Part shown: one piece after another, positions 10,029-21,065 of the stretch | How positions within the stretch are numbered: position 1 is the stretch's first letter | Layout of the letters: every line of letters starts with the position of its first letter | Source: Arenicola marina | Lineage: Eukaryota; Annelida; Polychaeta; Arenicolidae | Direction of reading: 5' to 3' | NCBI GenBank assembly: GCA_964019135.1 | Contig: OZ025265.1 | Location: 3,100,496-3,164,495, forward strand | DNA length: 64,000 nucleotides | Notes under the pieces: generated by a model | Databases searched by the model: none | What the model saw: the letters and a program-made list of their open reading frames with translations, nothing else | What the model was told of the DNA's origin: nothing | Program-made: the position numbers and the translations under genes

Positions 10029-11195
10029 CTGAAAGCAGAGGAGACGATACAGATCTGGTGCTGGAATCACAATTCCTGGTATCGGTGGTGAGTGTACTTC
10101 GAGTCGGCGGGTGATTATTATGTCTGCTGGCAGACGTTCATGGAGTGCGGTCGAATAACGTATAAATTAAAATATACTCATTCTACAGTGTACAGATACC
10201 GACATGTTTCATATAAAGGTCAAGGTTTCATGTACTAGTGTACTAATGTACTAGGGAAAATCTTTTTTTTCAATATAGCTCACGTATTACTCACGCCTAG
10301 TATTTAATACATAGTTACATTTCATGGGTTCTAACTTGGAAGATGGACCAAGTTGCTTATAGTAAACTAAGAATAAGTGCGACTTGCGACCGGTCCATAC
10401 TATGCCTCAAAAATGGCGTCTTTGCAACGAGATCACCATTGGTAAACACTCATGGCCGGGTGAAACAATTGTTATAAGATAAGCTAAAGTTTTATTTAAC
10501 GTGGGTATGTAAAAGTCAACAACAAATATTACCACAAGTGCTATTGACCGACAGTGATAAAATGAGTTGATGAGATTAATGTACATTTGATAATGAATGA
10601 AGAACCATCATCTCTCTAAACCTTGCCCGTTCCTATGTTACACAATATCCACGAATCACGGTGACACAAGAACACATCCGAGGCTGAACACATTGTTTTG
10701 AATTCCATAGCAGACTTGACTAACTTTAATTCTTTGTTGAGCATATTCCGTAACTTGCTGCCTTGATACTTCACTGAATTTTGGCCATAAGCTGTTGTGT
10801 TAAAGTATTATACTTACATGCCCCATCTTAGACTTCTTTTACATCTCAGAATCAAGACTAAAAGTATCTCAACATTATGATGCATATGTTTTATGAGTCT
10901 GTAAAACAACCATTTTAACATAAAAACTGCGCGGACTAGTTTATCGCCCGCGGACGTGATAGCGAGCCGCGGTCGACATCACACATAATACCGAACAGCG
11001 AACAGGCGCGCAGGGATATAAAGCCGGCTACCAACTTCTGCTCCGGTGAACAAACTTGCTTCTCACCGGATAACCCACAGGCTTTCTGGATTTAAATTCA
11101 AGACAGAATATACATATTCGACGTGGAAGTTCTTAATATAAACAATTACAGAACATATTACTTTAAGATATAGCACTCGCTGGATCCCGACTTAC
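10029..11195. other. Intron without exon; GC-rich patch with a TATA-like motif
   Basis: Mostly AT-rich intron. From about 10925 to 11065 the composition turns GC-rich and, on the plus strand, GATATAAAG (near 11016) is followed by pyrimidine-rich sequence 25-35 bp later. This could be a core promoter or part of an inserted element, but no coding sequence follows it. Confidence 0.35.
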
Positions 11196-11365
11196 CGAGC
11201 ACATCTCCCGCTTGTACTTCATAGCGCATTGTATAGGGCAACCGAACGTAGCCTTCGCCCGCGGGTATGCTAACGTTAGTGTTGCCAACGAGTTGAAAGC
11301 TCCCCTCCAGCGACGTCGGCCGCCATACCTGGACCATGACGTGACCAGCCTCAACGGCGAAAGTC
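11196..11365 (-). CDS. Unnamed three-exon domain, second part
   Basis: A 170-bp exon with phase-2 start and phase-1 end, acceptor GGTTTCACAG and donor CTCG|GTAAGT. It codes for T-F-A-V-E-A-G-H-V-M-V-Q-V-W-R-P, then F-Q-L-V-G-N-T-N-V and Y-E-V-Q-A-G-D-V-L-G. The phase-2 start fits the phase-2 donor repeated in the 51-bp array, giving G-W-R-T-F-A-V across the junction. The domain family is not known to me. Confidence 0.8.
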
Positions 11366-11514
11366 CTGTGAAACCAAAATGTTTTATAATGCCTAGCCTT
11401 CAATTTGTTAATGGTAAGATAATGCCACATTATAATGCCACACAAGGAAATAAAATGAGAAATAACGAGGTGACTTAGGTCGTTGCAACCGAACAAAGCT
11501 CATAAGCTGTTCCA

Positions 11515-14500
11515 TGAACCGAGGCCGCTAGTTGATACAAGTACATACCTCCAGCCGACCACTGTTCCAGTGACTGAGGCCGCTGATACACGTACATACC
11601 TCCAGCCGACCACTGTCCGAGGGACCGAGGCCACTGATACACGTACATACCTACAGCCGACCACCGTTCCAGGGACCGAGGCCGCTGATACACGTACATA
11701 CCTCCAGCCGACCAGTGTTTCAGTGACCGAGGCCGCTGATACACGTACATACCTCCAGCCGACCACTGTTCCAGGGACCGAGGCCGCTGATACACGTACA
11801 TACCTCCAGCCGACCACTGTTCCCGGGTCCGAGGCCGCTGATACACGTACATACCTCCAGCCGACCACTGTTCCAGGGACCGAGGCCGCTGACACACATA
11901 CATACCTCCAGCCGACCACTGTTCCAGGAACCAAGGCCGCTGATACACGTACATACCTCCAGCCGGCCACTGTTCCAGGGACCGAGGCCGCTGATAAACG
12001 TACATACCTACAGCCGACCACCGTTCCAGGGACAGAGGCCGCTGATATACGTACATACCTCCAGCCGACCAGTGTTTCAGTGACCGAGGCCGCTGATACA
12101 CGTACATACCTCCAGCCGACCACTGTTCCAGGGACCGAGGCCGCAGATACACGTACATACCTACAGCCGACCACCGTTCCAGGGACCGAGGCCGCTGATA
12201 CACGTACATACCTCCAGCCGACCAGTGTTTCAGTGACCGAGGCCGCTGATACACGTACATACCTCCAGCCGACCACTGTTCCAGGGACCGAGGCCGCAGA
12301 TACACGTACATACCTCCAGTCGACCACTGTTTCAGGGACCGAGGCCGCTGATACACGTACATGCCTCCAGCCGACCACTGTTTCAGGGACCGAGGCCGCT
12401 GATACACGTACATACCTCCAGCCGACCACTGTTCCACGGACCGAGGCCGCTGATACACGTACATACCTCCAGCCGACCACTGTTCCAGAGGCCGAGGCCA
12501 ATGATACACGTACATACCTCCAGCCGACCACTGTTCCAGGGACCGAGGCCGCAGATACACGTACATACCTCCAGTCGACCACTGTTTCAGGGACCGAGGC
12601 CGCTGATACACGTACATGCCTCCAGCCGACCACTGTTTCAGGGACCGAGGCCGCTGATACACGTACATACCTCCAGCCGACCACTGTTCCACGGACCGAG
12701 GCCGCTGATACACCTACATACCTCCAGCCGACCACTGTTCCAGAGGCCGAGGCCACTGATACACGTACATACCTCCAGCCGACCACTGTTCCCGGGACCG
12801 AGGCCGCTGATACACGTACATGCCTCCACCCGACCACTGTTCCCGAGGCCGAGGTCGCTGATACACGTACATACCTCCAGCCGACCAGTGTTCCCGGGAC
12901 CGAGGCCGCTGATACACGTACATACCTCCAGCCGACCACTGTTCCCGAGGCCGAGGTCGCTGATACACGTACATACCTCCAGCCGACCAGTGTTCCAGGG
13001 ACCGAGGCCGCTGACACACATACATACCTCCAGCCGACCACTGTTCCAGGAATCAAGGCCGCTGATACACGTGCATACCTCCAGCCGACCACTGTTCCAA
13101 CGACCGAGGCCGCTGATACACGTACATACCTCCAGCCGACCACTGTTCCAGGGACCGAGGCCGCTGATACACGTACATACCTCCAGCTGACCACTGTTTC
13201 AGAGACTGAGGCCGCTGATACACGCACATACTTCCAGCCGACCACTGTTTCAGAGACTGAGGCCGCTGATACACGTACATACTTCCAGCCGACCACTGTT
13301 TCAGAGACTGAGGCCGCTGATAAACGTACATACCTCCAGCCGACCACTGTTTCAGGGACTGAGGCCGCTGATACACGTACATACCTCCAGCCGACCACTG
13401 TTCCAGGGACCGAGGCCGCTGATAAACGTACATACCTCCAGCCGACCACTGTTTCAGGGACTGAGGCCGCTGATACACGTACATACCTCCAGCCGACCAG
13501 TGTTCCAGGGACCGAGGCCGCTGATACACGTACATACCTCCAGCCAACCAGTGTTCCAGGAACCGAGGCCGCTGATACACGTACATACCTCCAGCCGACC
13601 ACTGTTCCAGGGACCGAGGCCGCAGATACACGTACATACCTCCACCCGACCACTGTTCCTGGGACCGAGGCCGCTGATACACGTACATGCCTCCACCCGA
13701 CCACTGTTCCAGGAACCGAGGCCGCTGATACACGTACATACCTCCAGCCGACCACTGTTCCAGGGACCGAGGCCACTGATACACGTACATGCCTCCACCC
13801 GACCACTGTTCCAGGAACCGAGGCCGCTGATACACGTACATACCTCCAGCCGACCACTGTTTCAGGGACCGAGGCCGCTGATACACGTACATACCTCCAG
13901 CCGACCACTGTCCGAGGGACCGAGGCCATTGATACACGTACATACCTACAGCCGACCACCGTTCCAGGGACCGAGGCCGCTGATACACGTACATACCTCC
14001 AGCCGACCAGTGTTTCAGTGACCGAGGCCGCTGATACACGTACATACCTCCAGCCGACCACTGTTCCAGGGACCGAGGCCGCTGATACACGTACATACCT
14101 CCAGCCGACCACTGTTCCCGGGTCCGAGGCCGCTGATACACGTACATACCTCCAGCCGACCACTGTTCCAGGGACCGAGGCCGCTGATACACGTACATAC
14201 CTCCAGCCGACCACTGTTCCAGGGACCGAGGCCGCTGACACACATACATACCTCCAGCCGACCACTGTTCCAGGAACCAAGGCCGCTGATACACGTACAT
14301 ACCTCCAGCCGGCCACTGTTCCAGGGACCGAGGCCGCTGATAAACGTACATACCTACAGCCGACCACCGTTCCAGGGACAGAGGCCGCTGATATACGTAC
14401 ATACCTCCAGCCGACCAGTGTTTCAGTGACCGAGGCCGCTGATACACGTACATACCTCCAGCCGACCACTGTTCCAGGGACCGAGGCCGCAGATACACGT

Positions 14501-16015
14501 ACATACCTCCAGCCGACCACTGTTCCCGGGTCCGAGGCCGCTGATACACGTACATACCTCCAGCCGACCACTGTTCCAGGGACCGAGGCCGCTGACACAC
14601 ATACATACCTCCAGCCGACCACTGTTCCAGGAACCAAGGCCGCTGATACACGTACATACCTCCAGCCGACCACTGTTCCACGGACCGAGGCCGCTGATAC
14701 ACCTACATACCTCCAGCCGGCCACTGTTCCAGGGACCGAGGCCGCTGATAAACGTACATACCTACAGCCGACCACCGTTCCAGGGACAGAGGCCGCTGAT
14801 ATACGTACATACCTCCAGCCGACCAGTGTTTCAGTGACCGAGGCCGCTGATACACGTACATACCTCCAGCCGACCACTGTTCCAGGGACCGAGGCCGCAG
14901 ATACACGTACATACCTACAGCCGACCACCGTTCCAGGGACCGAGGCCGCTGATACACGTACATACCTCCAGCCGACCAGTGTTTCAGTGACCGAGGCCGC
15001 TGATACACGTACATACCTCCAGCCGACCACTGTTCCAGGGACCGAGGCCGCAGATACACGTACATACCTCCAGTCGACCACTGTTTCAGGGACCGAGGCC
15101 GCTGATACACGTACATGCCTCCAGCCGACCACTGTTTCAGGGACCGAGGCCGCTGATACACGTACATACCTCCAGCCGACCACTGTTCCACGGACCGAGG
15201 CCGCTGATACACGTACATACCTCCAGCCGACCACTGTTCCAGAGGCCGAGGCCAATGATACACGTACATACCTCCAGCCGACCACTGTTCCAGGGACCGA
15301 GGCCGCAGATACACGTACATACCTCCAGTCGACCACTGTTTCAGGGACCGAGGCCGCTGATACACGTACATGCCTCCAGCCGACCACTGTTTCAGGGACC
15401 GAGGCCGCGGATACACGTACATACCTCCAGCCGACCACTGTTCCACGGACCGAGGCCGCTGATACACCTACATACCTCCAGCCGACCACTGTTCCAGAGG
15501 CCGAGGCCAATGATACACGTACATACCTCCAGCCGACCACTGTTCCAGAGGCCGAGGCCACTGATACACGTACATACCTCCAGCCGACCACTGTTCCCGG
15601 GACCGAGGCCGCTGATACACGTACATGCCTCCACCCGACCACTGTTCCCGAGGCCGAGGTCGCTGATACACGTACATACCTCCAGCCGACCAGTGTTCCC
15701 GGGACCGAGGCCGCTGATACACGTACATACCTCCAGCCGACCACTGTTCCCGAGGCCGAGGTCGCTGATACACGTACATACCTCCAGCCGACCAGTGTTC
15801 CAGGGACCGAGGCCGCTGACACACATACATACCTCCAGCCGACCACTGTTCCAGGAATCAAGGCCGCTGATACACGTACATACCTCAAGTCGACCACTGT
15901 TCCAGGGACCGAGGCCGCTGATAAACGTACATACCTCCAGCCGACCACTGTTCCAGAGACCGAGGCCGCTGATACACGTACATACCTCCAGCCGACCATC
16001 ATTCCAGAGGCAGAG
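11515..16015 (-). repeat. 51-bp minisatellite carrying a 5' splice site in every unit (about 88 copies)
   Basis: The transcribed-strand unit contains GTGGTCGGCTGGAG|GTATG, followed by TACGTGTATCAGCGGCCTCG. The first part repeats the end of exon 15986-16124 and its donor. As 51 is 17 codons and units lack stops, the exon frame stays open through the whole array to about 11500, as 17-residue units around V-V-G-W-R-Y-V-R-V-S-A-A-S. Variant units recur in blocks: TGTCCGAGG at 11615 and 13910 (45 units apart) and GCCAATGAT at 12498 and 15252 (54 units apart). Long plus-strand frames here are by-products. Confidence 0.95.
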
Positions 16016-16124
16016 GCAGCCAATGCTTCATCAGGAAAAAGCATCACAAATCCAGACAGCCAATAGTCCTGCCGTAGCCCGGTGGTTTCAAACAACGACG
16101 AGCCGATGTAGAACTCATTGGAAC
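15986..16124 (-). CDS. Unnamed three-exon domain, first part, running into the 51-bp array
   Basis: A 139-bp exon with phase-1 start and phase-2 end. The acceptor is CTGTGGATAG and the first donor CTGGAG|GTATGT. It codes for G-S-N-E-F-Y-I-G-S-S-L-F, D-Y-W-L-S-G-F-V-M-L-F-P, and G-M-M-V-G-W-R. Joined to 11196-11365 it gives a continuous beta-rich domain. The end given is the donor nearest the acceptor, but about 88 further copies of this donor follow in frame. Confidence 0.78.
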
Positions 16125-16494
16125 CTATCCACAGAAAGCAACAAACGAGCATTGAGTATGCAGATCCATGGATTGCTATTCTAAATAGCTATATAAAGGA
16201 TATAATCGTAGGTGAAAAAACACAAATGTCTTGGTTTTAAGTCAGGCGTGAAGTACTTCAGTTTAGAAACTTTGGGCCACTTGCTGGGCAATGGTATATC
16301 ATTTTGGCAGTCGGTTCTGGGCAATCAATCGAAAGCAATTTAGAAATTGTGGAGAATTACTTTTTGCGTTCTTCGCCAGCGACACCAACTTAGTCATTGG
16401 TATTGTATCAACGTCTCGTTTGGGAGAAAGATCACCCTTTACTGATAGCATGAATTGTGCGCACTTAGTAGTAGATAGAGTTAGGTACGCGCAC

Positions 16495-16734
16495 CTTGGA
16501 ATGCCTTTATCTCGCACACTCCAAGCATGGCAGAGGAGACTTCAACGACGATATATCGACCACGGATTACTTTGTCGCAGTGGATGAATACATCTTCCCC
16601 CTCAGAGTTCATGGCTTCCGCCTCTGACACGTGTATCGTGCCACATTTGAATCGCTCCGCGAGGTTGTCGAAGCGTCGTGCGGCGGTAGGCATGTTATTG
16701 ATTACGGCTACTGACAGAACGGCGCCTGACGACA
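16495..16734 (-). CDS. Fucolectin-type (FTP) domain, second half
   Basis: A 240-bp exon, phase 1 on both sides, with acceptor TTACCACAG and donor CCAAG|GTGCGC. The protein has V-L-S-V-A-V-I-N-N, F-K-C-G-T-I-H-V, V-F-I-H-C-D-K-V-I-R-G-R-Y-I-V-V-E-V and ends G-V-C-E-I-K-A-F. This matches the C-terminal half of eel-fucolectin/tachylectin-like F-type lectins (x-C-x...G-R-Y-V-x-V...L-C-E-V). The matching first half is not in the adjacent upstream exon but beyond the F5/8C pair, at 19750-19974. Confidence 0.78.
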
Positions 16735-17304
16735 CTGTGGTAACAGATTAATTCTCATTATATTTGATTATATGTATACAAAATCCTCATGACAAAATAA
16801 TACTTGGACGAGTATTCATTTAAACCGCCTGCCGTAAGACATTGGCAACAGTGTACCAAAAGTGTCTTGATCTTTGTTGAACGTACATAATTTTTAAGAA
16901 CATTGCCTGAATTTGCTTTTACATATACTCCGCTATATCATTTATTATTTCACCCCTTAAATCTCCTATTTTCTACTAGAATGTTTTCATATTGCGTCAT
17001 ATACAACTTTGGGCTGAGACCGTTTGAATAGTAAACATTACTATGACACAGGACAAAGGTTTAAAAAAAGACAATGCAGTAATTTCAACAGGCCAATTTC
17101 ATGAGAATAGAGCAAGCGACTTCCAATGAACATCGGCCATTGTACTGCTTCACCAAACCCCTCATCGAAGCAAGGTCGAACACACATTGCAGCTTTAATA
17201 TTATCTCATTAATACATTTCTATTATCCCACTGCATTGTACATGGTACATTTTTGCAGGGGCCACTCGCTTGCCAGAACTTGCCCGAACTATCCACATAC
17301 AAAC
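16735..17304. other. Intron, nothing recognised
   Basis: AT-rich intron between the F5/8C second exon and the FTP second half. I looked specifically for a first-half FTP exon here on the minus strand and saw none. Confidence 0.5.
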
Positions 17305-17470
17305 CTCTTCCTAGGACTTTAATTTCACGCAAGCCGTTGTTGCCCGATGTGTACACATCAATGACGGACAGATTCAGGAAGTTTGTGATGACCGGCAGGA
17401 GCGAGAACGTCTGCCAGTCCTGACCAGCGCAGTGCTGTGTCGTTCCGTCGGGAAAGAACTGTAGCTGGAC
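17305..17470 (-). CDS. F5/8C-like domain, second exon
   Basis: A 166-bp exon, phase 0 start and phase 1 end, acceptor ACGCGTTAG and donor AGAG|GTTTGT. It encodes V-Q-L-Q-F-F-P-D-G-T-T-Q, then D-W-Q-T-F-S-L-L-P-V, and V-I-D-V-Y-T-S-G-N-N-G-L-R-E-I-K-V-L-G. The Y-T-x-x-N-N-G-x-x-E-I ending is typical of discoidin/F5-8C-like galactose-binding folds. Its first strand repeats the F-x-D-G-S/T-T-Q motif that also ends the preceding exon. Confidence 0.75.
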
Positions 17471-17590
17471 CTAACGCGTGGGACAATAACATATTGTACA
17501 CTAACACTGCTGAAAGTAGGACGGATGTGAGCCGACATCGAGTTGACTGGAACCAAGAAATCAATAACGGTCATATGTAAAACCGTATTA

Positions 17591-17735
17591 GCCACGTGAT
17601 GACCACGTGTTGACCACGTACTGACCACGTGTTTACCACGTGTTTACCCGGGTTTCCTGCGTGCGGACCTCGTGCTTAACAAAATTCTAACCACGCGTTA
17701 GCGATTTGTTTGCCACGTGTACACCACGTTTTGAA
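17591..17735. repeat. Cluster of CACGTG E-boxes in an irregular 11-bp repeat
   Basis: Five perfect CACGTG palindromes and several near matches occur in about 145 bp, with an 11-bp spacing (GACCACGTGTT) in the first half. It lies in the 433-bp intron between the two F5/8C exons. The rest of that intron holds nothing recognised. Confidence 0.7.
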
Positions 17736-17903
17736 GAAAAAAAAATTCACGATTAAATAAACTTCGGAACAATTTTTACTCATATCGTCTGACTAATACG
17801 CAACTTGTATGACTCGTACGTCTTTATGCGATCTAACGAGAAACAAAAACAGTCTACTCCATATGACAGATCTGCCGCCCTTGCGACCACATTTACAACA
17901 CAC

Positions 17904-18184
17904 CTGCTGTGTGGAGCCATCCATGAAGGCGAGCTCTATCGTCTTTGTCATATCCTGAGAAGTACAGCGCTGTAAGATGTGAACCTCGCGAAGGTCGATC
18001 TCCACCGGGAAGTCGATTCGTACCCAGCCACCGACGCCTTGGTTCAAAGTCGCCCAGGATTCAAAAGGCACATCCCCAAGGGCCCCGTCGTATATATTGT
18101 CACATTGGTAGTCCATGTAAAACTCGCTAGAGGCAGCACACGTCACGCCGAAGGCCGGAGTGGCCACATTCTCAATGGACGCAC
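17904..18184 (-). CDS. F5/8C-like domain, first exon
   Basis: A 281-bp exon, phase 1 start and phase 0 end, with acceptor CTTGAATCAG and donor CAGCAG|GTGTGT. It codes for G-A-S-I-E-N-V-A-T-P, V-T-C-A-A-S-S-E-F, N-I-Y-D-G-A, S-W-A-T-L-N-Q-G-V-G-G-W-V-R-I-D-F-P, V-H-I-L-Q-R-C, and I-E-L-A-F-M-D-G-S-T-Q-Q. The order (target start, D-G, W, G-W-I-x-I-x-F, V-x-I-x-Q-R, L-x-F-x-D-G-S) fits a discoidin-like carbohydrate or lipid-binding domain. Confidence 0.8.
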
Positions 18185-18284
18185 CTGATTCAAGACAAGC
18201 AATATAATATAGATATAGCATTTAAATTAAACGATTTTTTTCGAACAAAGCCCCCTAAAACATGATACATGTACAGATGTGTCT

Positions 18285-19795
18285 CCCGAATTTTGACATT
18301 CCCTATAGCTCTCCTCCCCATTGGAGTCCATTACCCTGTCTTTATCCAGCATTCACCCACAATGTTGAGACTGATATGTCCTGCAGCCCCCTCCAAATTG
18401 GAGTCTACAACCGTGTCTTTATCCTGCACTCACCCACAATGTTGAGACTGACATGTCCTACAGCTCTCCTCCCCATTGGAGTCCATTACCGTGTCTTTAT
18501 CCAGCACTCACCCACAATGTTGAGACTGATATGTCCTGCCGCCCCCTCCACATTGGAGTCTACTACCGTGTCTTTATCCTGCACTCACCCACAATGTTGA
18601 GACTGACATGTTCTATAGCTCTCCTCCCCATTGGAGTCCATTACCGTGTCTTTATCCAGCACTCACCCACAATGTTGAGACTGACATGTCCTGCAGCCCC
18701 CTCCACATTGGAGTCTACTACCGTGTCTTTATCCTGCACTCACCCACAATGTTGAGACTGACATTCCCTATAGCTCTCCTCCCCATTGGAGTCCATTACC
18801 GTGTCTTTAATCAGCATTCACCCACTACGTTGAGACTGACATGTCCTGCAGCCCCCTCCACATTGGAGTCTACAACCGTGTCTTTATCCTGCACTCACCC
18901 ACAATGTTGAGACTGACATGTCCTATAGCTCTCCTCCCCATTGGAGTCCATTACCGTGTCTTTAATCAGCATTCACCCACAATGTTGAGACTGACATGTC
19001 CTGCAGCCCCCTCCACATTGGAGTCTACTACCGTGTCTTTATCCTGCACTCACCCACAATGTTGAGACTGACATGTCCTACAGCTCTTCTTCCCATTGGA
19101 GTCCATTACCGGGTCTTTATCCAGCACTCACCCACAATGTTGAGACTGACATGTCCTGCAGCCCCCTCCACATTGGAGTCTACTACCGTGTCTTTATCCT
19201 GCACTCACCCACAATGTTGAGACTGACATGTCCTACAGCTCTTCTTCCCATTGGAGTCCATCACCGGGTCTTTATCCTGCACTCACCCACAACGTTGAGA
19301 CTGACATGTCCTGCAGCCCCCTCCACATTGGAGTCTACTACCGTGTCTTTATCCTGCACTCACCCACAATGTTGAGACTGACATGTCCTACAGCTCTTCT
19401 TCCCATTGGAGTCCATCACCGGGTCTTTATCCTGCACTCACCCACAACGTTGAGACTGACATGTCCTGCAGCCCCCTCCACATTGGAGTCTACTACCGTG
19501 TCTTTATCCAGCACTCACCCACAATGTTGAGACTGACATGTCCTGCAGCCCCCTCCACATTGGAGTCTACTACCGTGTCTTTATCCTGCACTCACCCACA
19601 ATGTTGAGACTGACATGTCCTGCAGCCCCCTCCACATTGGAGTCTACTACCGTGTCTTTATCCTGCACTCACCCACAATGTTGAGACTGACATGTCCTGC
19701 AGCCCCCTCCACATTGGAGTCTACAACCGTGTCTTTATCCTGCACTCACCCACAATGTTGAGACTGACATGTCCTACAGCTCTCCATTCTTTCAG
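18285..19795 (-). repeat. 77/78-bp dimeric minisatellite carrying a 5' splice site (about 19-20 subunits)
   Basis: Alternating 78-bp (CTCTCCTCCCCATTGG type) and 77-bp (CCCCCTCCACATTGG type) subunits make a 155-bp higher-order unit. On the transcribed strand each contains GTCTCAACATTGTGG|GTGAG, a copy of the last 30-odd bases of exon 19750-19974 with its donor. 155 is not a multiple of three and the exon frame reaches a stop within the first unit, so using a downstream donor would break the protein. Confidence 0.95.
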
Positions 19796-19974
19796 GTCCA
19801 GGACTATCCACTCGGCAATAGCGTTCCTCAGTTGAACACAAAGCGATGAGTCCCACGTGACCAGTGACGTTCCGTCGGTCAGTGCAGGTGTACTAACGAT
19901 GGGATTTCTTAGTATCATGACGTCAGCGCCGGCGGCCATATTTGTTTCCGTTGTTTTCGCTCCCACCTTCCTTT
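19750..19974 (-). CDS. Fucolectin-type (FTP) domain, first half
   Basis: A 225-bp exon, phase 1 on both sides, with acceptor CTGTCTTCATAG and donor TTGTGG|GTGAGT. The protein has A-A-G-A-D-V-M-I-L-R-N-P, S-T-P-A-L-T-D-G-T-S, S-S-L-C-V-Q-L, A-E-W-I-V-L-D-L-K-E-W, and ends A-V-G-H-V-S-L-N-I-V. This fits the first half of an F-type lectin (A-x-D-G, S-C-x-H-T, W-W-x-V-D-L-G, V-x-x-V-x-I), though the histidine usual after the cysteine is missing. The next exon is F5/8C-like, not the FTP second half. Confidence 0.72.
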
Positions 19975-20155
19975 CTATGAAGACAGAGATACACTACGGT
20001 ACATGGTGAGGACAGAGATACACTACGGTACATTGTGAGGACAGAGATACACTACGGTACATTGTGAGGACAGAGATACACTACGGTACATTGTGAGGAC
20101 AGAGATAAACTACGGTACATTGTGAGGACAGCGATACACTCTGGTACATTGTGCT
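19975..20155. repeat. 29-bp minisatellite next to the FTP acceptor (about 6 copies)
   Basis: The unit is GAGGACAGAGATACACTACG followed by GTACATTGT. On the transcribed strand it reads ATCTCTGTCCTCACAATG, close to the acceptor tract ATCTCTGTCTTCATAG of the FTP exon. It seems to have grown from the pyrimidine tract of that acceptor, but the units have lost the AG. Confidence 0.85.
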
Positions 20156-20639
20156 TATCATGACCCAATTTTAACCAGAGGCAAATTTTGAAGCCTCGGT
20201 TTGATACCACAATGATGTAGGCGTCTAACGATTATGATTACCATATTTCAGCCCACACCTGTAAATACATTACTCTAACATCATAACATACTAATACTTT
20301 CGACTACTCAGGTCATTTGGGGTAAAATATTGCAAAAATAAAAACAGGCTCATTTATATGCACATCTACATTGTGGTTCTTTCTGTAGAACGAACGATTG
20401 AGTCGTTGATTTGCAAAGTTCCAGCACAGTTGCTATGTTTGTTTTGTTTCATATAAATTTATGAGAACATTTAACAATATAGTACACGCGACAAAGAACC
20501 ACAATCGCTAAATGCATTGGTTGGTTTAAGTAGAACGCGTTATCCTCGATCTGTAGGCCATATGGCGACAAGGGGAAGGGTCAAGCCAGAGGCGAATCAT
20601 GTGCCCAGGAGTAACACCCTCCACTTTGCGAAAACAGAC

Positions 20640-20790
20640 ATGGGATTTGTTCATTATTACCCAGCGCAAACAAAGACATGTGTGCAGGTGGGATTCGAAC
20701 CCCACACCGGCCGCTCGGGCTGGCCTGGCAGAGCGCACTCGACGGCGGCCGAACGTGCTGCCTACTAGGTGGCCTGCGACCACCAGGGCA
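20640..20790 (-). mobile_element. tRNA-derived SINE-like copy
   Basis: The minus strand carries GGGGTTCGAATCCCACC, a good B box with flanking complementary bases, preceded by a GC-rich segment. The upstream arms do not form a full cloverleaf with a standard anticodon that I can recognise, so I prefer a SINE head to a tRNA gene. Confidence 0.4.
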
Positions 20791-21008
20791 TGCAAGGAAA
20801 ATACGTGCCTCTCTTAGTGTAGCTTGTACATGGAACGGTGGAATATTATATGATGTATGGGGATCCCATATACTCGTGTCCTTACGTTCACGCAGCAAGA
20901 CGGACACCGTGAGGTAGTCAGCCAGGTAAAGGCCTGAAACGGGAAATGAGGTCGCTATCTACATCGCGTGAACTAGATCGGAATCAGCTGGTTCAACACA
21001 TAATATAA

Positions 21009-21009
21009 T

Positions 21010-21063
<54 letters not shown>

Positions 21064-21065
21064 TC
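21009..21065. repeat. (ATT)n microsatellite
   Basis: About 18 ATT triplets with one ATTAGT interruption. Confidence 0.95.

Noticed and set aside
11483-16066. 1,527-residue plus-strand open frame (T-Y-L-Q-P-T-T-V repeats), mucin-like
   Set aside because: It is the antisense of the 51-bp junction array. The threonine/proline richness comes from the unit, and exons flanking it are all on the minus strand.
16735-17304. Missing first half of an FTP domain
   Set aside because: I looked for the W-x-V-D-L and A-x-D-G motifs on the minus strand and found none.
20640-20790. Functional tRNA gene
   Set aside because: Only the B box and part of the T arm are convincing. No complete cloverleaf with acceptor stem was found; a SINE-like copy fits better.
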